Notes: generated from the letters alone by a model not told the origin. Numbered from the stretch's first letter, positions 51,842 through 61,399 are shown. The stretch: 64,000 nucleotides of DNA from DATAEG01 sp051001975 (GCA_051001975.1 JBPCMU010000065.1:18621-82620); one strand, 5' to 3'. Translations and numbers: made by a program.

Positions 51842-53763
51842 CGGGACTGCTCCGCGACCGGCAGCCACACCCGCATCGGCCCGACTTCGCGATTTGCCCA
51901 GCGACAGTAAGGGATTGCGGTGAACTCGTACGGGCTGCCGTCGGCTCCTCTCGCCGGACCACGTACCACCACAGTTCCGTCGAACAGGTCACGACGGAGT
52001 TCGGCGCGTAGGTCGGCGGGATCGGTGCCGGCCAGGCATAGATCATCGACCGCCCGACTGTCGGGTTGATCGACCTGCTCCACCGCGTAGACCAACGGAC
52101 CGCGCTCGACGGCGAGGCAACCGCGCACGGCGTCCACCCGGGACGCGCCGGCGGTCAGTCGCACCGGCATCGGCAGAACCAGCGCAACCTGGTCGCCGGA
52201 TTGCCAGCGCCTTCGCACAGTCGCATACCCGGGACTGACAGGTTCGCTAGCGCCGCCAGCTACCGAGACCGTGGCCTCTTCGCACCATTCGGGCACGCGC
52301 AGTGATAGCGTCCACTCGTCGGCGTCAGTCGCGGTGACGGTCACGGTCACGGTGCCGTCCCACGGATAGTCGGTCTCGACCTGCACGTTTCGTTCGCCCG
52401 AGCGCACGCTCGACGCCGCGTACTGATGCAGTTGCAAGCCGCTGTCGTCGGCGGTGGCGAGGTAGCCAGCGAGCTGCGCCAGCGTGCGCATCACGTTCGG
52501 CGGGCAGCAGGCGGTGTGGAACCACCCCTGCCGCCCGTTCACCGGCTGCCGGTGGTCGTCGGGAACAGCGTCGGCGCGCACCTGCAACGCATTGACGTAG
52601 AAGAACTCGTCACCGGTCAGCGACACTCCGCTGATGAAGCCGTTGAACAGCATCCGCTCGATCTGGTCGGCAAAGCGCACGTCGCCGGTAGTGAGCAGTT
52701 CGCGCCAGGCCCACTGCACTGCACCGATGGCGGCGCACGTCTCGGCGTAGGCGACGTCCGGCGGGAGCTCGAACGGATCGCCGAACGCCTCGCCGTCCCA
52801 GCGCGATCCGAGCCCGCCGGTGAGGTACTGCTTCGCAGCGACCATCTCATCAAACTGATGTTGCAGCGCCCCGTCGAGTTCGGCGTCGCCGGTCTCGGCC
52901 GCGACATCCGCCGCCCCGGCAGCGAGATACACCGCGCGCACCGCATGCCCTTCCGGTGACGTCGTCTGCCGTACCGGCACCCGGTCGGAGTAGTAGACCG
53001 GCTCCCGGCCATGGCCATGCACCGTCCCGTTGCCGCGGGTCGAGACGAAGTGCTCGGCCAGTTCGAGGTAGCGCCGGTCCTGGCTCTCCCGGTACAGCTC
53101 GACGAGCGCCATCTCGATCACCGGATGCCCGTCCAGGCCGGTGTTGCCGTCCGGGCCGAACGTTTCGACGAGGTGGTCGGCCGCGTGTCGGGCCACATCC
53201 CAGAGCTTCGTGTCGCCGGTGGCTCGCCGGGCGGCCACCGCGGCCTGGATGAGGTGGCCGAGGCAGTACAGCTCATGGCCCATCGCCAGGTCGGCGTAGC
53301 GATCCGCCCCGCCGCGGGTCACCTGGACGAAACTGTTGACGTAGCCGTCCGGTGCCTGTGCCGCGCTGATCGCTTCGGTGAAGGTGGTGAGCTCGGCCAG
53401 CAGTTCTGGCCGCGGCGACCGGGCGTACTCCCAGGCAACGGCTTCCAGCCATTTGTAGACGTCGGAGTCCATGAACAGCGGACCCCGGTAAGCATCGCGG
53501 CCGGGTGGTGTCGGCGATGGCGTGGCCAGCTCCCGCGCGGCGAGCCGAAGGTTGGCCAGATTGCCCGCCTCGCGCAGCCGGGTGCTGCCGATCGGGATCG
53601 TCTTGTCGGCGTTGACCTGCTGCCGCTCGGCCCAGAAGCCGCTGGCTATCTTGGCGCTGCCGAGTGGGATCGGCCGCAGCCGCACCGCGGCGTGGTCTGT
53701 GGGGTCGACCGGCCCGGCGACCTGGTCGGTCGACGTACGGCTGGTGGTTGACGAGTCCGTCAC
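51838..53763 (-). CDS. GH127 beta-L-arabinofuranosidase (intracellular)
   Basis: 641 aa, normal GH127 length. The zinc/catalytic residues are present: Glu and Cys in YAETCAAIG near 338-340 and the paired Cys in HTACCPPNVMRTL near 416-417, where one Cys is the nucleophile in this family. DGYVNSF, GHELYCLGHLIQAAVA and EMALVELYRES are (alpha/alpha)6-barrel segments. No signal peptide, so it acts on imported oligosaccharides, releasing L-arabinose for AraABD encoded nearby. GTG start with AGGAG upstream; first gene of the operon, divergent from lacI. Confidence 0.92.
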   Translation of the reverse strand: MTDSSTTSRTSTDQVAGPVDPTDHAAVRLRPIPLGSAKIASGFWAERQQVNADKTIPIGSTRLREAGNLANLRLAARELATPSPTPPGRDAYRGPLFMDSDVYKWLEAVAWEYARSPRPELLAELTTFTEAISAAQAPDGYVNSFVQVTRGGADRYADLAMGHELYCLGHLIQAAVAARRATGDTKLWDVARHAADHLVETFGPDGNTGLDGHPVIEMALVELYRESQDRRYLELAEHFVSTRGNGTVHGHGREPVYYSDRVPVRQTTSPEGHAVRAVYLAAGAADVAAETGDAELDGALQHQFDEMVAAKQYLTGGLGSRWDGEAFGDPFELPPDVAYAETCAAIGAVQWAWRELLTTGDVRFADQIERMLFNGFISGVSLTGDEFFYVNALQVRADAVPDDHRQPVNGRQGWFHTACCPPNVMRTLAQLAGYLATADDSGLQLHQYAASSVRSGERNVQVETDYPWDGTVTVTVTATDADEWTLSLRVPEWCEEATVSVAGGASEPVSPGYATVRRRWQSGDQVALVLPMPVRLTAGASRVDAVRGCLAVERGPLVYAVEQVDQPDSRAVDDLCLAGTDPADLRAELRRDLFDGTVVVRGPARGADGSPYEFTAIPYCRWANREVGPMRVWLPVAEQSR

Positions 53764-53805
53764 TGGGTCTCCTCGACGTACGGGGTGTCACTTGCCCCTG
53801 GTCTA

Positions 53806-53819
53806 CGAAAACGGTTTCG
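53806..53819. promoter_or_regulatory. LacI-type operator between GH127 and lacI
   Basis: CGAAAACGGTTTCG: arms CGAAA and TTTCG are exact complements around ACGG, matching the GAAAnCGnTTTC form of LacI-family sites. It lies 43 bp upstream of the GH127 start, in the divergent gap with the LacI gene. Confidence 0.7.
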
Positions 53820-53896
53820 CTGCGGGTACGTTACGTCCGGACGGCGAGCCGGTCAAGGGCAACCCGGAGTGTTGCGTTGTGATGAGAAGGTGACGT

Positions 53897-54916
53897 GTGG
53901 CGACGAGGCAGCTGGGTTCGGCCCGCTCTGGACGCGTAAGGATCGGCGATGTCGCCGATGCCGCAGGCGTCTCGGTGGCGACCGTTTCCAAGTCCCTCAA
54001 CGGCCGCACCGATGTCAGTGAGGGGACTCGCCTGCGAGTGCAGCAAGTTGCCGAACGGCTCGGATTCCGGCCCAATCAACTTGCCCGGTCACTGCCGATC
54101 GGGCGGAGCTTCTCGGTAGGTCTGCTGACCACTGACAGCTTCGGCCGATTCAGCATTCCACTGATGCTCGGCGCGGAGGATGCGCTCGGCCCGGGCGAAG
54201 TGGCCATCGTCTTCTGCGATACCCGCGACGACCCGGACCGCGAGGCGCGCCAGATCCACGCGCTGCTCTCGCGGCACGTCGACGGCATCATCGTCAACGG
54301 CCGGCGCACCGAACCCCGCCCGCCCCTGACCGATGCGCCGGGTGTTCCCGTGGTGTACGCCTTCTCGCCGTCCGCCGACCCGACAGACTGCTCGGTGGTT
54401 GCCGACGAAGCCGGCGGCACTGCGCTGGCCGTCGGTCATCTGCTCGAGCAAGGACGTCGGCGTATCGCGCACGTCACCGGACCGCGCAGACACCGATCAG
54501 CCGCAGTGCGCGCGCAGGCCACCCGCGACGAGTTGCGCGCGCGCGGCCTGGCCATCCGCGGCGGGGTCGCCTTTGGCCAGTGGAGTGAGAATTGGGGACG
54601 TATCGCGATGACGCGATTGTTGGACCGGGCGCCAGACATCGACGGCGTGTTCTGCGGAAGCGACCAGATCGCCAGGGGAGTGCTCGACGCGCTACGCGAG
54701 CGTGGCCGCATTGTGCCCGGCGACGTGGGCGTGGTCGGCTTCGACAACTGGGAGGCGATGGCGCTCGGCGCCCGTCCAGCGCTCACGACGATCGACATGG
54801 ACCTCGGAGAGATCGGTCGGGTGGCAGCACAACACCTCCTCACGGCGATCGATGGAGGCCAGCCGCCCCGGCGCACCGCAGTGGCGCCGCGATTGGTCGT
54901 CCGCGAGTCCAGTTGA
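53897..54916 (+). CDS. LacI family transcriptional regulator
   Basis: 339 aa, GTG start with AGAAGG upstream. Helix-turn-helix at about residues 15-60 (RIGDVADAAGVSVATVSKSLNG and the hinge helix NQLARSLPIGRS). The periplasmic-binding-like ligand domain follows (VGLLTTDSFGRFSIPLMLG, DGVFCGSDQIARGVLDAL, VGVVGFDNWEAMA). It probably represses the GH127-importer operon through the site at 53806 and is relieved by arabinose or an oligosaccharide. Confidence 0.9.
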   Translation: MATRQLGSARSGRVRIGDVADAAGVSVATVSKSLNGRTDVSEGTRLRVQQVAERLGFRPNQLARSLPIGRSFSVGLLTTDSFGRFSIPLMLGAEDALGPGEVAIVFCDTRDDPDREARQIHALLSRHVDGIIVNGRRTEPRPPLTDAPGVPVVYAFSPSADPTDCSVVADEAGGTALAVGHLLEQGRRRIAHVTGPRRHRSAAVRAQATRDELRARGLAIRGGVAFGQWSENWGRIAMTRLLDRAPDIDGVFCGSDQIARGVLDALRERGRIVPGDVGVVGFDNWEAMALGARPALTTIDMDLGEIGRVAAQHLLTAIDGGQPPRRTAVAPRLVVRESS

Positions 54917-54954
54917 TCTCGTTCGATCCGGTGCCGGCGGTTGTCCTCCGCAAT

Positions 54955-54968
54955 TGTGAGCGTTAACA
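54955..54968. promoter_or_regulatory. LacI-type operator upstream of araB
   Basis: TGTGAGCGTTAACA has two half-sites, TGTGAGCG and (inverted) TGTTAACG, agreeing at 6 of 8 bases with central CG. It lies 77 bp upstream of araB and differs from the site at 53806, so the second LacI (57398) may use it. Confidence 0.55.
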
Positions 54969-55044
54969 TTTCGACTCTGGTCCGCGTCTCGGATGCGCAC
55001 CGCTGTTGGGCAGCGCGGTTGCGCAGTAAGGAGAATCTCACCTG

Positions 55045-56724
55045 ATGACCAGCGTCTCCGCGGACACGTGCACCGTCGGCGTCGACTTCGGCACGCTGTC
55101 CGGTCGGGCGGTGGTGGTCCGGGTGCGCGACGGCGCCGAGGTCGGGTCCGCGGTCTATGCGTATCCGGACGCGGTGATCGATACGACGCTGCCCGGCACG
55201 GGGGTACGGTTGCCTGCCGAGTGGGCGTTGCAGAACCCCGCAGACTGGATCGCGGTGCTGTCGCACGCGGTGCCCGAGGCCGTCCGAAACAGCGGCGTGC
55301 CGGCCGAGTCGGTTGTCGCGATCGGGACCGACTTCACCGCGTGCACGGTGCTACCGACCGACTCCGAGGGCCGGCCGTTGTGTCAGCTTGGCGAGTTCCG
55401 CGACAGGCCGCATGCCTGGCCCAAGCTGTGGCGCCACCACGCGGCGCAGTCCCACGCTGATCGGATCAATGCCCTCGCCCATGAGCGCGACGAGACGTGG
55501 ATCGGCAGATACGGGGGGAAGATCTCCGCCGAGTGGGAGTTTGCGAAGGCGCTGCAGGTGCTAGAGGAGGACGCCGAGGTCTACCGCGCCATCGATCGCT
55601 GGATCGAGGCGGCGGACTGGATCGTCTGGCAGCTCACCGGGCATGAATCACGCAACGCGTGCACCGCCGGCTACAAGGGCATCTTCCAGGACGGTGCGTA
55701 CCCGTCCCGCGAGTACCTCGCTGCGCTCGATCCGGCGTTCGCCGACTTCGCCGACACTCGGTTGCTGCACCCGTTGTCGGAGCTCGGCTCGGCGGCCGGC
55801 ACGTTGACCGCCGAGGCGGCCGGGTGGACGGGCTTACCGGAGGGCATCGTCGTCGCAGTCGGCAACGTGGACGCGCACGTGAGTGCACCCGCCGCGCAGG
55901 CGGTCGAATCGGGTCAGATGCTCGCGGTGATGGGCACCTCGACCTGCCACGTGATGCCCTCCGACGTGCTGGCCGAAGTGCCGGGGATGTGCGGCGTTGT
56001 TGCGGGCGGAATCATCGCCGGCAAGTACGGCTACGAGGCGGGGCAGAGCGGTGTCGGCGACATCTTCGCGTGGTGGGTCGAGAACAACGTGCCCGGTCGC
56101 TACTTCGACGAGGCCGATGCACGCGGGATCTCGATCCACGAACACCTCACCGAACTCGCCGCCGGTGCGCCGATCGGTGCGCACGGGTTGATCGCGCTGG
56201 ATTGGATGAGCGGCAATCGCTCGGTGCTCGTCGACCATGAGCTGTCCGGTGCGATCGTCGGGCTCACGTTGGCGACACGGCCCGAAGAGATCTACCGCGC
56301 GCTGCTGGAGGCAACCGCGTTCGGCACCCGACGCATCATCGAAGCGTTCAACGATTCCGGGGTCCCCGTCGACGAACTAGTGGTTGCCGGCGGGCTCTTG
56401 AAGAACGCCTTCCTGATGCAGTTGTACGCCGACGTCACCGGCCGGTCGCTGTCGACAGCGGAGAGCACACAGGGACCGGCGCTTGGCTCGGCGATCCACG
56501 CAGCGGTCGCAGCCGGCGCCTACCCGGATGTGGCTACCGCCGCGCAGTCGATGGGCCAGGTCCGGCGCAACGCGTACACGCCGGACCCGGACCGGCAGCG
56601 CGCCTATGACCGGCTCTACGCCGAGTACGTGCTCCTGCACGACTACTTCGGCCTGCGCGAGGGCGACTGCGTGAACGATGTGTTGCACCGGCTGCGGGCA
56701 CTGAAGATCGCGGCGGGTCGGTGA
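55045..56724 (+). CDS. araB: L-ribulokinase
   Basis: 559 aa FGGY-family sugar kinase. Phosphate-1 loop GVDFGTLSGRAVVV near residue 13 has the TLSGR form typical of AraB. Later segments GTDFTACTVLPTD, GNVDAHVSAPAAQA, MGTSTCHVM and EELVVAGGLLKNAFLMQ-type adenosine motif are all present. It phosphorylates L-ribulose to L-ribulose-5-phosphate using ATP. AAGGAGA precedes the ATG. Overlaps araD by 4 nt. Confidence 0.94.
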   Translation: MTSVSADTCTVGVDFGTLSGRAVVVRVRDGAEVGSAVYAYPDAVIDTTLPGTGVRLPAEWALQNPADWIAVLSHAVPEAVRNSGVPAESVVAIGTDFTACTVLPTDSEGRPLCQLGEFRDRPHAWPKLWRHHAAQSHADRINALAHERDETWIGRYGGKISAEWEFAKALQVLEEDAEVYRAIDRWIEAADWIVWQLTGHESRNACTAGYKGIFQDGAYPSREYLAALDPAFADFADTRLLHPLSELGSAAGTLTAEAAGWTGLPEGIVVAVGNVDAHVSAPAAQAVESGQMLAVMGTSTCHVMPSDVLAEVPGMCGVVAGGIIAGKYGYEAGQSGVGDIFAWWVENNVPGRYFDEADARGISIHEHLTELAAGAPIGAHGLIALDWMSGNRSVLVDHELSGAIVGLTLATRPEEIYRALLEATAFGTRRIIEAFNDSGVPVDELVVAGGLLKNAFLMQLYADVTGRSLSTAESTQGPALGSAIHAAVAAGAYPDVATAAQSMGQVRRNAYTPDPDRQRAYDRLYAEYVLLHDYFGLREGDCVNDVLHRLRALKIAAGR

Positions 56725-57398
56725 GCGCGCCGACCGCGATCAGCGTCGATGAAGCGCGCGAGCAACTGGTGTCGCTGCATCAGGAATTGGTGGCCTATCA
56801 GTTGGTGGCGTGGACGGCCGGGAACGTCTCGGCGCGGGCTCGGGATGGGGACGGCGACCTGCTCGTCATCAAGCCGTCCGGCGTTTCCTACGCCGAGCTG
56901 ACCGCCGAGTCGATGATCGTCTGCACCCTCGACGGCGCTGTGGTGGCAGGGCAGCTCAGCCCGTCCAGCGACACAGCCGCGCACGCGTACGTATACCGCC
57001 ACCGCCCGGACGTCGGCGGTGTCGTGCACACCCACTCGACGTACGCCTCCGCGTGGGCTGCCCGCAACGAGGAAATTCCCTGCGTGCTGACCGCGATGGC
57101 CGATGAGTTCGGCGGCCCGATCCCGGTCGGCCCGTTCGCCGAGATCGGCGATGACTCGATCGGTCGCGGCATCATCGCCACTCTCGACGGCCATCGGTCC
57201 AACGCGGTGCTGATGGCCAACCACGGAGTGTTCACCATCGGCGCGGACGCGACGAAGGCGGTGAAGGCAGCGGTGATGTGCGAGGACGTGGCGCGCACCG
57301 TGCATCTCGCCCGGCAACTCGGCGAGGTGACCCCGATCCCGCAGGACGCGGTGGATCGTCTCTACGACCGGTATCAGAACGTCTACGGGCAACGGTGA
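56721..57398 (+). CDS. araD: L-ribulose-5-phosphate 4-epimerase
   Basis: 225 aa class II aldolase-like fold. AWTAGNVSARA near residue 32 and IKPSGVSYAEL near 52 bind phosphate; the zinc His pair is in HTHSTYASAW near 95 and the third His in MANHGVFTIG near 165. It converts L-ribulose-5-phosphate to D-xylulose-5-phosphate, feeding the pentose phosphate pathway. GTG start overlapping araB; stop shares a base with the next ATG. Confidence 0.92.
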   Translation: MSAPTAISVDEAREQLVSLHQELVAYQLVAWTAGNVSARARDGDGDLLVIKPSGVSYAELTAESMIVCTLDGAVVAGQLSPSSDTAAHAYVYRHRPDVGGVVHTHSTYASAWAARNEEIPCVLTAMADEFGGPIPVGPFAEIGDDSIGRGIIATLDGHRSNAVLMANHGVFTIGADATKAVKAAVMCEDVARTVHLARQLGEVTPIPQDAVDRLYDRYQNVYGQR

Positions 57399-58411
57399 TG
57401 CCCGACGCTGTGCGACCCCCGGCGATGACAGACGTCGCCGCGCTCGCCGGTGTCTCACATCAGACGGTGTCGCGCGTCCTCAACGGACACCCGAACGTCC
57501 GTGAGCACACCCGCACTCGGGTGAATGCGGCGATCGCCCAGCTCAAGTACCGCCCGAACCATGCGGCCAAGGCGCTGGTCACCGGACGCACCCAGGTGTT
57601 CGGCGTGGTGGCCCAGAACACCACTCTGTACGGGCCGGCGTCCCTGCTGGCATCGTTCGAACAGGAGGCAGCCGACGCGGGCTTCGCGGTCTCGGTGGCC
57701 AGCGTCCGGCGCCTCGATCGTGATTCGCTCGCCGAAGCGATCGACCGGCATCTCGACCACCGGGTCGCCGGTGTGGTGGTGATCGCGCCGGTCCGCTCGG
57801 CCAACGCCGCGCTCTGCGCCATCCCCGCTGCGGTGCCGTTGGTCGCGGTCGACGGTGATCCGGCACGGCGCAGATCCCTCGTCACGGTCGATCAGCAGGC
57901 CGGAGCCCGGCTGGCGACCCGGCACCTGCTCGACGCCGGGCACGACACGGTCTGGCACATCGCCGGGCCGGAGGACTGGTTCGACAGTGCCGGGCGGGTG
58001 GCCGGATGGGAAGCGGAGTTGCGCGCCGCAGGCGCAGCTATACCCCCAGTGCTTCGCGCGGACTGGACCGCGGCCGCCGGCTACGCCGCTGGAACGACAC
58101 TGGCCCGGATGCCCGAGGTCACCGCGATCTTCGCGGCCAACGACCACATCGCACTCGGGCTGTACCGGGCACTGCAGGAGCGGGGCAGAGCCGTGCCTGC
58201 AGACATCTCGATAGTCGGGTTCGACGACGTTCCGGAGGCGGCCTATTACCTGCCGCCGCTCACCACCATCCGGCCGGACTTCGGCGAAGTGGCCCGGCGG
58301 ACGTTGGCGATCCTGCTCGACCGGATCCAAGGCGTTCGGGCCCGGCCGACCCGGGCCATGATCGCGCCGCAGCTCATCGAGCGCGACAGCGTGGCGGCGC
58401 CACGTCGTTGA
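57398..58411 (+). CDS. LacI family transcriptional regulator within the ara operon
   Basis: 337 aa. Helix-turn-helix residues about 8-55 (MTDVAALAGVSHQTVSRVLNG, then RPNHAAKALVTGRT hinge). Ligand domain about 60-330 (FGVVAQNTTLYGPASLLAS, AIFAANDHIALGLYRALQE, ISIVGFDDVPEA). Placed between araD and araA, it probably controls this operon autogenously through the operator at 54955. Not closely similar to the LacI at 53897, so the two likely read different sites or sugars. Confidence 0.9.
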   Translation: MPDAVRPPAMTDVAALAGVSHQTVSRVLNGHPNVREHTRTRVNAAIAQLKYRPNHAAKALVTGRTQVFGVVAQNTTLYGPASLLASFEQEAADAGFAVSVASVRRLDRDSLAEAIDRHLDHRVAGVVVIAPVRSANAALCAIPAAVPLVAVDGDPARRRSLVTVDQQAGARLATRHLLDAGHDTVWHIAGPEDWFDSAGRVAGWEAELRAAGAAIPPVLRADWTAAAGYAAGTTLARMPEVTAIFAANDHIALGLYRALQERGRAVPADISIVGFDDVPEAAYYLPPLTTIRPDFGEVARRTLAILLDRIQGVRARPTRAMIAPQLIERDSVAAPRR

Positions 58412-58455
58412 CCTCGGCCACCCGGCCGACCCGAGACCATCACCGAGGAGTGCGA

Positions 58456-59955
58456 ATGGAGTCCCCCTTCACCGGGCGCAGCGTCTGGTTCCTGACCGGG
58501 AGCCAGGATTTGTACGGCGAGCAGATCTTGGCCACCGTCGCTTCCCAGTCCCAGCAGATCGCTCAGCGGCTCGACGATGCCGTGCCGGTCGAGGTGCGGT
58601 GGCTGCCGGTACTCAAGGACAGCGACAGCATCCTGCGCAACATGCTGGCGGCGAACAGCGACCCGGACTGTGTCGGGGTCATCGCGTGGATGCACACCTT
58701 CTCTCCGGCGAAGATGTGGATCCGTGGTCTGGACGCGCTGGGCAAGCCCCTGCTGCACCTGCACACCCAGACCAACCAGTCGCTGCCGTGGTCAACACTG
58801 GACATGGATTTCATGAACCTCAACCAGGCCGCCCACGGTGATCGCGAATTCGGCTATATCCAGACCCGGATCGGGCTGGACCGAAGCACCGTCGCCGGGC
58901 ATGTGAACGACCCGGTGGTGCAGCGACGGATCTCTGACTGGACCCGGGTGGCCACTGCCCGCCACGAGATGCGCACCCTGAAGCTCGCCCGGTTCGGCGA
59001 CAACATGCGCGGCGTGGCCGTCACAGAGGGCGACAAGGTGGAGGCGGAACTGCGCTTCGGTGCGTCGGTGAACACCTACGCCGTGAACGATCTCGTTGAC
59101 GCCGTGAACGGCGTGGCCGAGACCGTGGTCGACTCATTGGTCGCCGACTACGCAGAGTCGTACACCGTCGATCCGGAGCTCTTGCCCGGTGCCGAGCGGA
59201 ACTCGTCGCTCCGCGACGGCGCACGCATCGAAGCCGGCCTGCGGGCGTTCCTGACCGATGGTGGTTTCGGTGCGTTCACCACCAACTTCGAGGACCTCGG
59301 CGGGTTGCGCCAACTTCCGGGCCTTGCCGTGCAGCGGTTGATGACCGATGGATACGGCTTCGGCGGCGAGGGTGACTGGAAGACCTCCCTCCTGCTGCGC
59401 ACGGTGAAGGTGATGGCTTACGGCCTGCCGGGCGGAACCTCCTTCATGGAGGATTACACCTACCACTACGGTCCGGGTCCGCAGCGCATCCTCGGGGCGC
59501 ACATGCTCGAGGTGTGCCCTTCGATCGCAGCCGACCGGCCCAGCCTGGAGATCCATCCGCTCGGCATCGGCAACCGGGATGACCCGGTTCGGTTGAAGTT
59601 CACCGCGGCTCCGGGGCCAGGCGTTGTCGTCGGTTTGGCCGATCTCGGCCCTCGATTCCGCCTCACCGGCAACGCGATCACCGTCGTCGAACCCGACGAA
59701 GCGTTGCCGCGCCTGCCGGTCGCCTGCGCCGTATGGGAGCCGGCTCCGTCACTGACCGTCTCTGCGGAGTGCTGGCTTGCGGCCGGCGCGCCGCACCACA
59801 CGGTGCTGAGCACCGCGGTCACAGCGGACATGCTGGACACGCTCGCGACCATGACCGGAACCGAGTTCGCGCTGATCGACGCCGACACGACGCGACGACG
59901 GTTCCGTGACGAGTTGCGCTGGAATCAGGATTACTTCCGCAGCGGCACTCGCTGA
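58456..59955 (+). CDS. araA: L-arabinose isomerase
   Basis: 499 aa, standard AraA length. SVWFLTGSQDLYGEQIL at the N-terminus, CVGVIAWMHTFSPAKMWI near residue 75, HLHTQTNQSLPW, and metal ligands in the EGDWKTSLLLR and HMLEVCPSIA regions. It isomerises L-arabinose to L-ribulose with Mn or Mg. The ATG has CGAGGAG upstream. It completes the A-B-D set, all in one 5-kb transcription unit. Confidence 0.95.
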   Translation: MESPFTGRSVWFLTGSQDLYGEQILATVASQSQQIAQRLDDAVPVEVRWLPVLKDSDSILRNMLAANSDPDCVGVIAWMHTFSPAKMWIRGLDALGKPLLHLHTQTNQSLPWSTLDMDFMNLNQAAHGDREFGYIQTRIGLDRSTVAGHVNDPVVQRRISDWTRVATARHEMRTLKLARFGDNMRGVAVTEGDKVEAELRFGASVNTYAVNDLVDAVNGVAETVVDSLVADYAESYTVDPELLPGAERNSSLRDGARIEAGLRAFLTDGGFGAFTTNFEDLGGLRQLPGLAVQRLMTDGYGFGGEGDWKTSLLLRTVKVMAYGLPGGTSFMEDYTYHYGPGPQRILGAHMLEVCPSIAADRPSLEIHPLGIGNRDDPVRLKFTAAPGPGVVVGLADLGPRFRLTGNAITVVEPDEALPRLPVACAVWEPAPSLTVSAECWLAAGAPHHTVLSTAVTADMLDTLATMTGTEFALIDADTTRRRFRDELRWNQDYFRSGTR

Positions 59956-60033
59956 CGGCTGCAGAACTCTCGTCTGAACATCCGGCGAGGTTCTTGCCGT
60001 TGAGGCCACAAACGTGCTGCAATATCTGGCACA

Positions 60034-60049
60034 CGTCACGGGGGTGACG
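60034..60049 (+). promoter_or_regulatory. Short hairpin before small secreted peptide gene
   Basis: CGTCAC GGGG GTGACG forms a 6-bp perfect stem 24 bp upstream of the GTG at 60073, with a CACGTCA direct repeat around it. It may be an operator or may mask the ribosome site; AATATC upstream at 60021 could be a -10. Confidence 0.35.
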
Positions 60050-60072
60050 GGCACGTCAGACGGGGTGGTTTC

Positions 60073-60264
60073 GTGAAATCAACGCAGGTCCATGCCCAGC
60101 AGAGTTCGCGCACACAGGTGGTCCGTCGCCGGCTGATGCGCGTGGCCTGTGGCGCGGCGGCAGTCGTATCGCTGGCGCTGCTCGGCTCGGCTGTCAACTC
60201 GGCAGGGCAGGTCGACCCGACCGATTGGGTCGGGCACATCGCGATGTCCACACCGGCTCGCTGA
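60073..60264 (+). CDS. Small putative secreted peptide
   Basis: 63 aa. A basic N-region with Gln/Ser (MKSTQVHAQQSSRTQVVRRR) is followed by a hydrophobic core VACGAAAVVSLALLGSAV and a short tail VDPTDWVGHIAMSTPAR. It reads as a signal peptide or single membrane anchor with about 25 residues outside. GTG start, GGGTGG upstream. No family recognised. It could also be an untranslated leader of the next gene. Confidence 0.4.
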   Translation: MKSTQVHAQQSSRTQVVRRRLMRVACGAAAVVSLALLGSAVNSAGQVDPTDWVGHIAMSTPAR

Positions 60265-60426
60265 GTAGTCGCACACCAGCTGGGTGCGTCCGCTGAATCG
60301 GGGTGGCCGACCCGCTCGGTCCGGGGCCCGATTGAAAACTGGATGCCCTGCGGATGTATCTGAACGCGGTTTGCCCGCACTGGTTTGGCGACAGCCACTC
60401 TACCCGGACATGAGAGTCAGGTCGCC

Positions 60427-61399
60427 ATGAACGCACAGGCATCCAGGGTCAGCCGCCGCAGCGTATTGGCCGGTTTGGGCGTGGCCGCCGGTACCGGCGC
60501 CCTTATGGTGGCCGGTCCGGCCGGCGCCGTCACGCCGGGCGGGTCAGCGCCCGGGCCGGCCGGTCCGCATGCGGAGCTGGTGCCACCCGGTGGATTGAGC
60601 CCGATCAGTTCGGCACCCCAGTCGGGATACACCTACAAGTTCGTGAGCATGTTCGACTTCACTCCGGAGAACTTCGGGAACGGTCGGGCCTGGACGCTGA
60701 ACGGCGGCACGTACTGCCCGTTGGGTGGCGGTGGCGTGTTGTGGGCCGGCCTCGACCTGCCGCCCGGCGCCGTCCTCCGGGACGTCGAGTGGTACGTCTC
60801 GGCCACAATCGAGACTCAGCTGATGGCCCGGATCTGGGTGTCCGGAGAGGCGCAACTGGGCGCCATAGCTTGCGACGGAATCATTCCGGCCGACGCTTCC
60901 GGTGCGGTACGCGCAATGCGGGGTCGTCGCACCGGCGGCGAGCAACGGGCCGTATCCGCACGGGACTCGGCTGAACCTCGGGCTGCGGACATACGACGAT
61001 ATGTCGGTGGTCGTCAACGGCGCCCGCGTCGGCTTCACCGCCGGAGCCGGAGAGATCGGGCTGTTGCCGACACCAATTCGTGCCTATGACTCGCGGACAT
61101 CCGGCGGACGACTCGCCGCCGGGTCGACCCGCACGATCACGCTCCCGGCCGCCATCGTCCAACCCGGCATCAGCGGCGTCCTGGTGAACATCGCTGCCGT
61201 CGGCGCCACCCAGAGCGGCTACCTGAAGGTGTACGCGGGAAATGCAGCGGCGCCGGCGGCCTCTTCGCTGAACTTCTCGTCGAGTGGTGCCACCATCGCC
61301 AACGCGATCATCGTCGGAGTGTCCAGCGCACGCCAGATAAAGATCTTCGCCAACAAGGCGGTACATGTGGTCGTCGACGTCACCGGGACCGTGGGCTGA
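60427..61399 (+). pseudogene. Tat-exported surface protein, interrupted by a frameshift
   Basis: From the ATG at 60427 a twin-arginine signal (SRRSVLAGLGVAAGTGAL, cleavage near GAVTPG) leads to a beta-rich domain (YTYKFVSMFDFTPENFGNG, LWAGLDLPPGAVLRDVEWYV). Near 60895-60905 the frame breaks: VRYAQCGVVAPAAS continues in the +1 frame to 61399. The C-terminal part has the common actinobacterial cell-surface repeat (AYDSRTSGGRLAAGST, VLVNIAAVGATQSGYLKVY, HVVVDVTGTVG). One extra base, for example a G, explains it. Both halves are well conserved, so recent mutation or sequencing error is likely. Confidence 0.7.

Noticed and set aside
60276..60426. Possible riboswitch in the leader of the Tat-secreted protein
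   Set aside because: GAAAACTGG and GGTTTGCCCG pieces recall switch motifs, but no full pairing scheme of a known class could be drawn.
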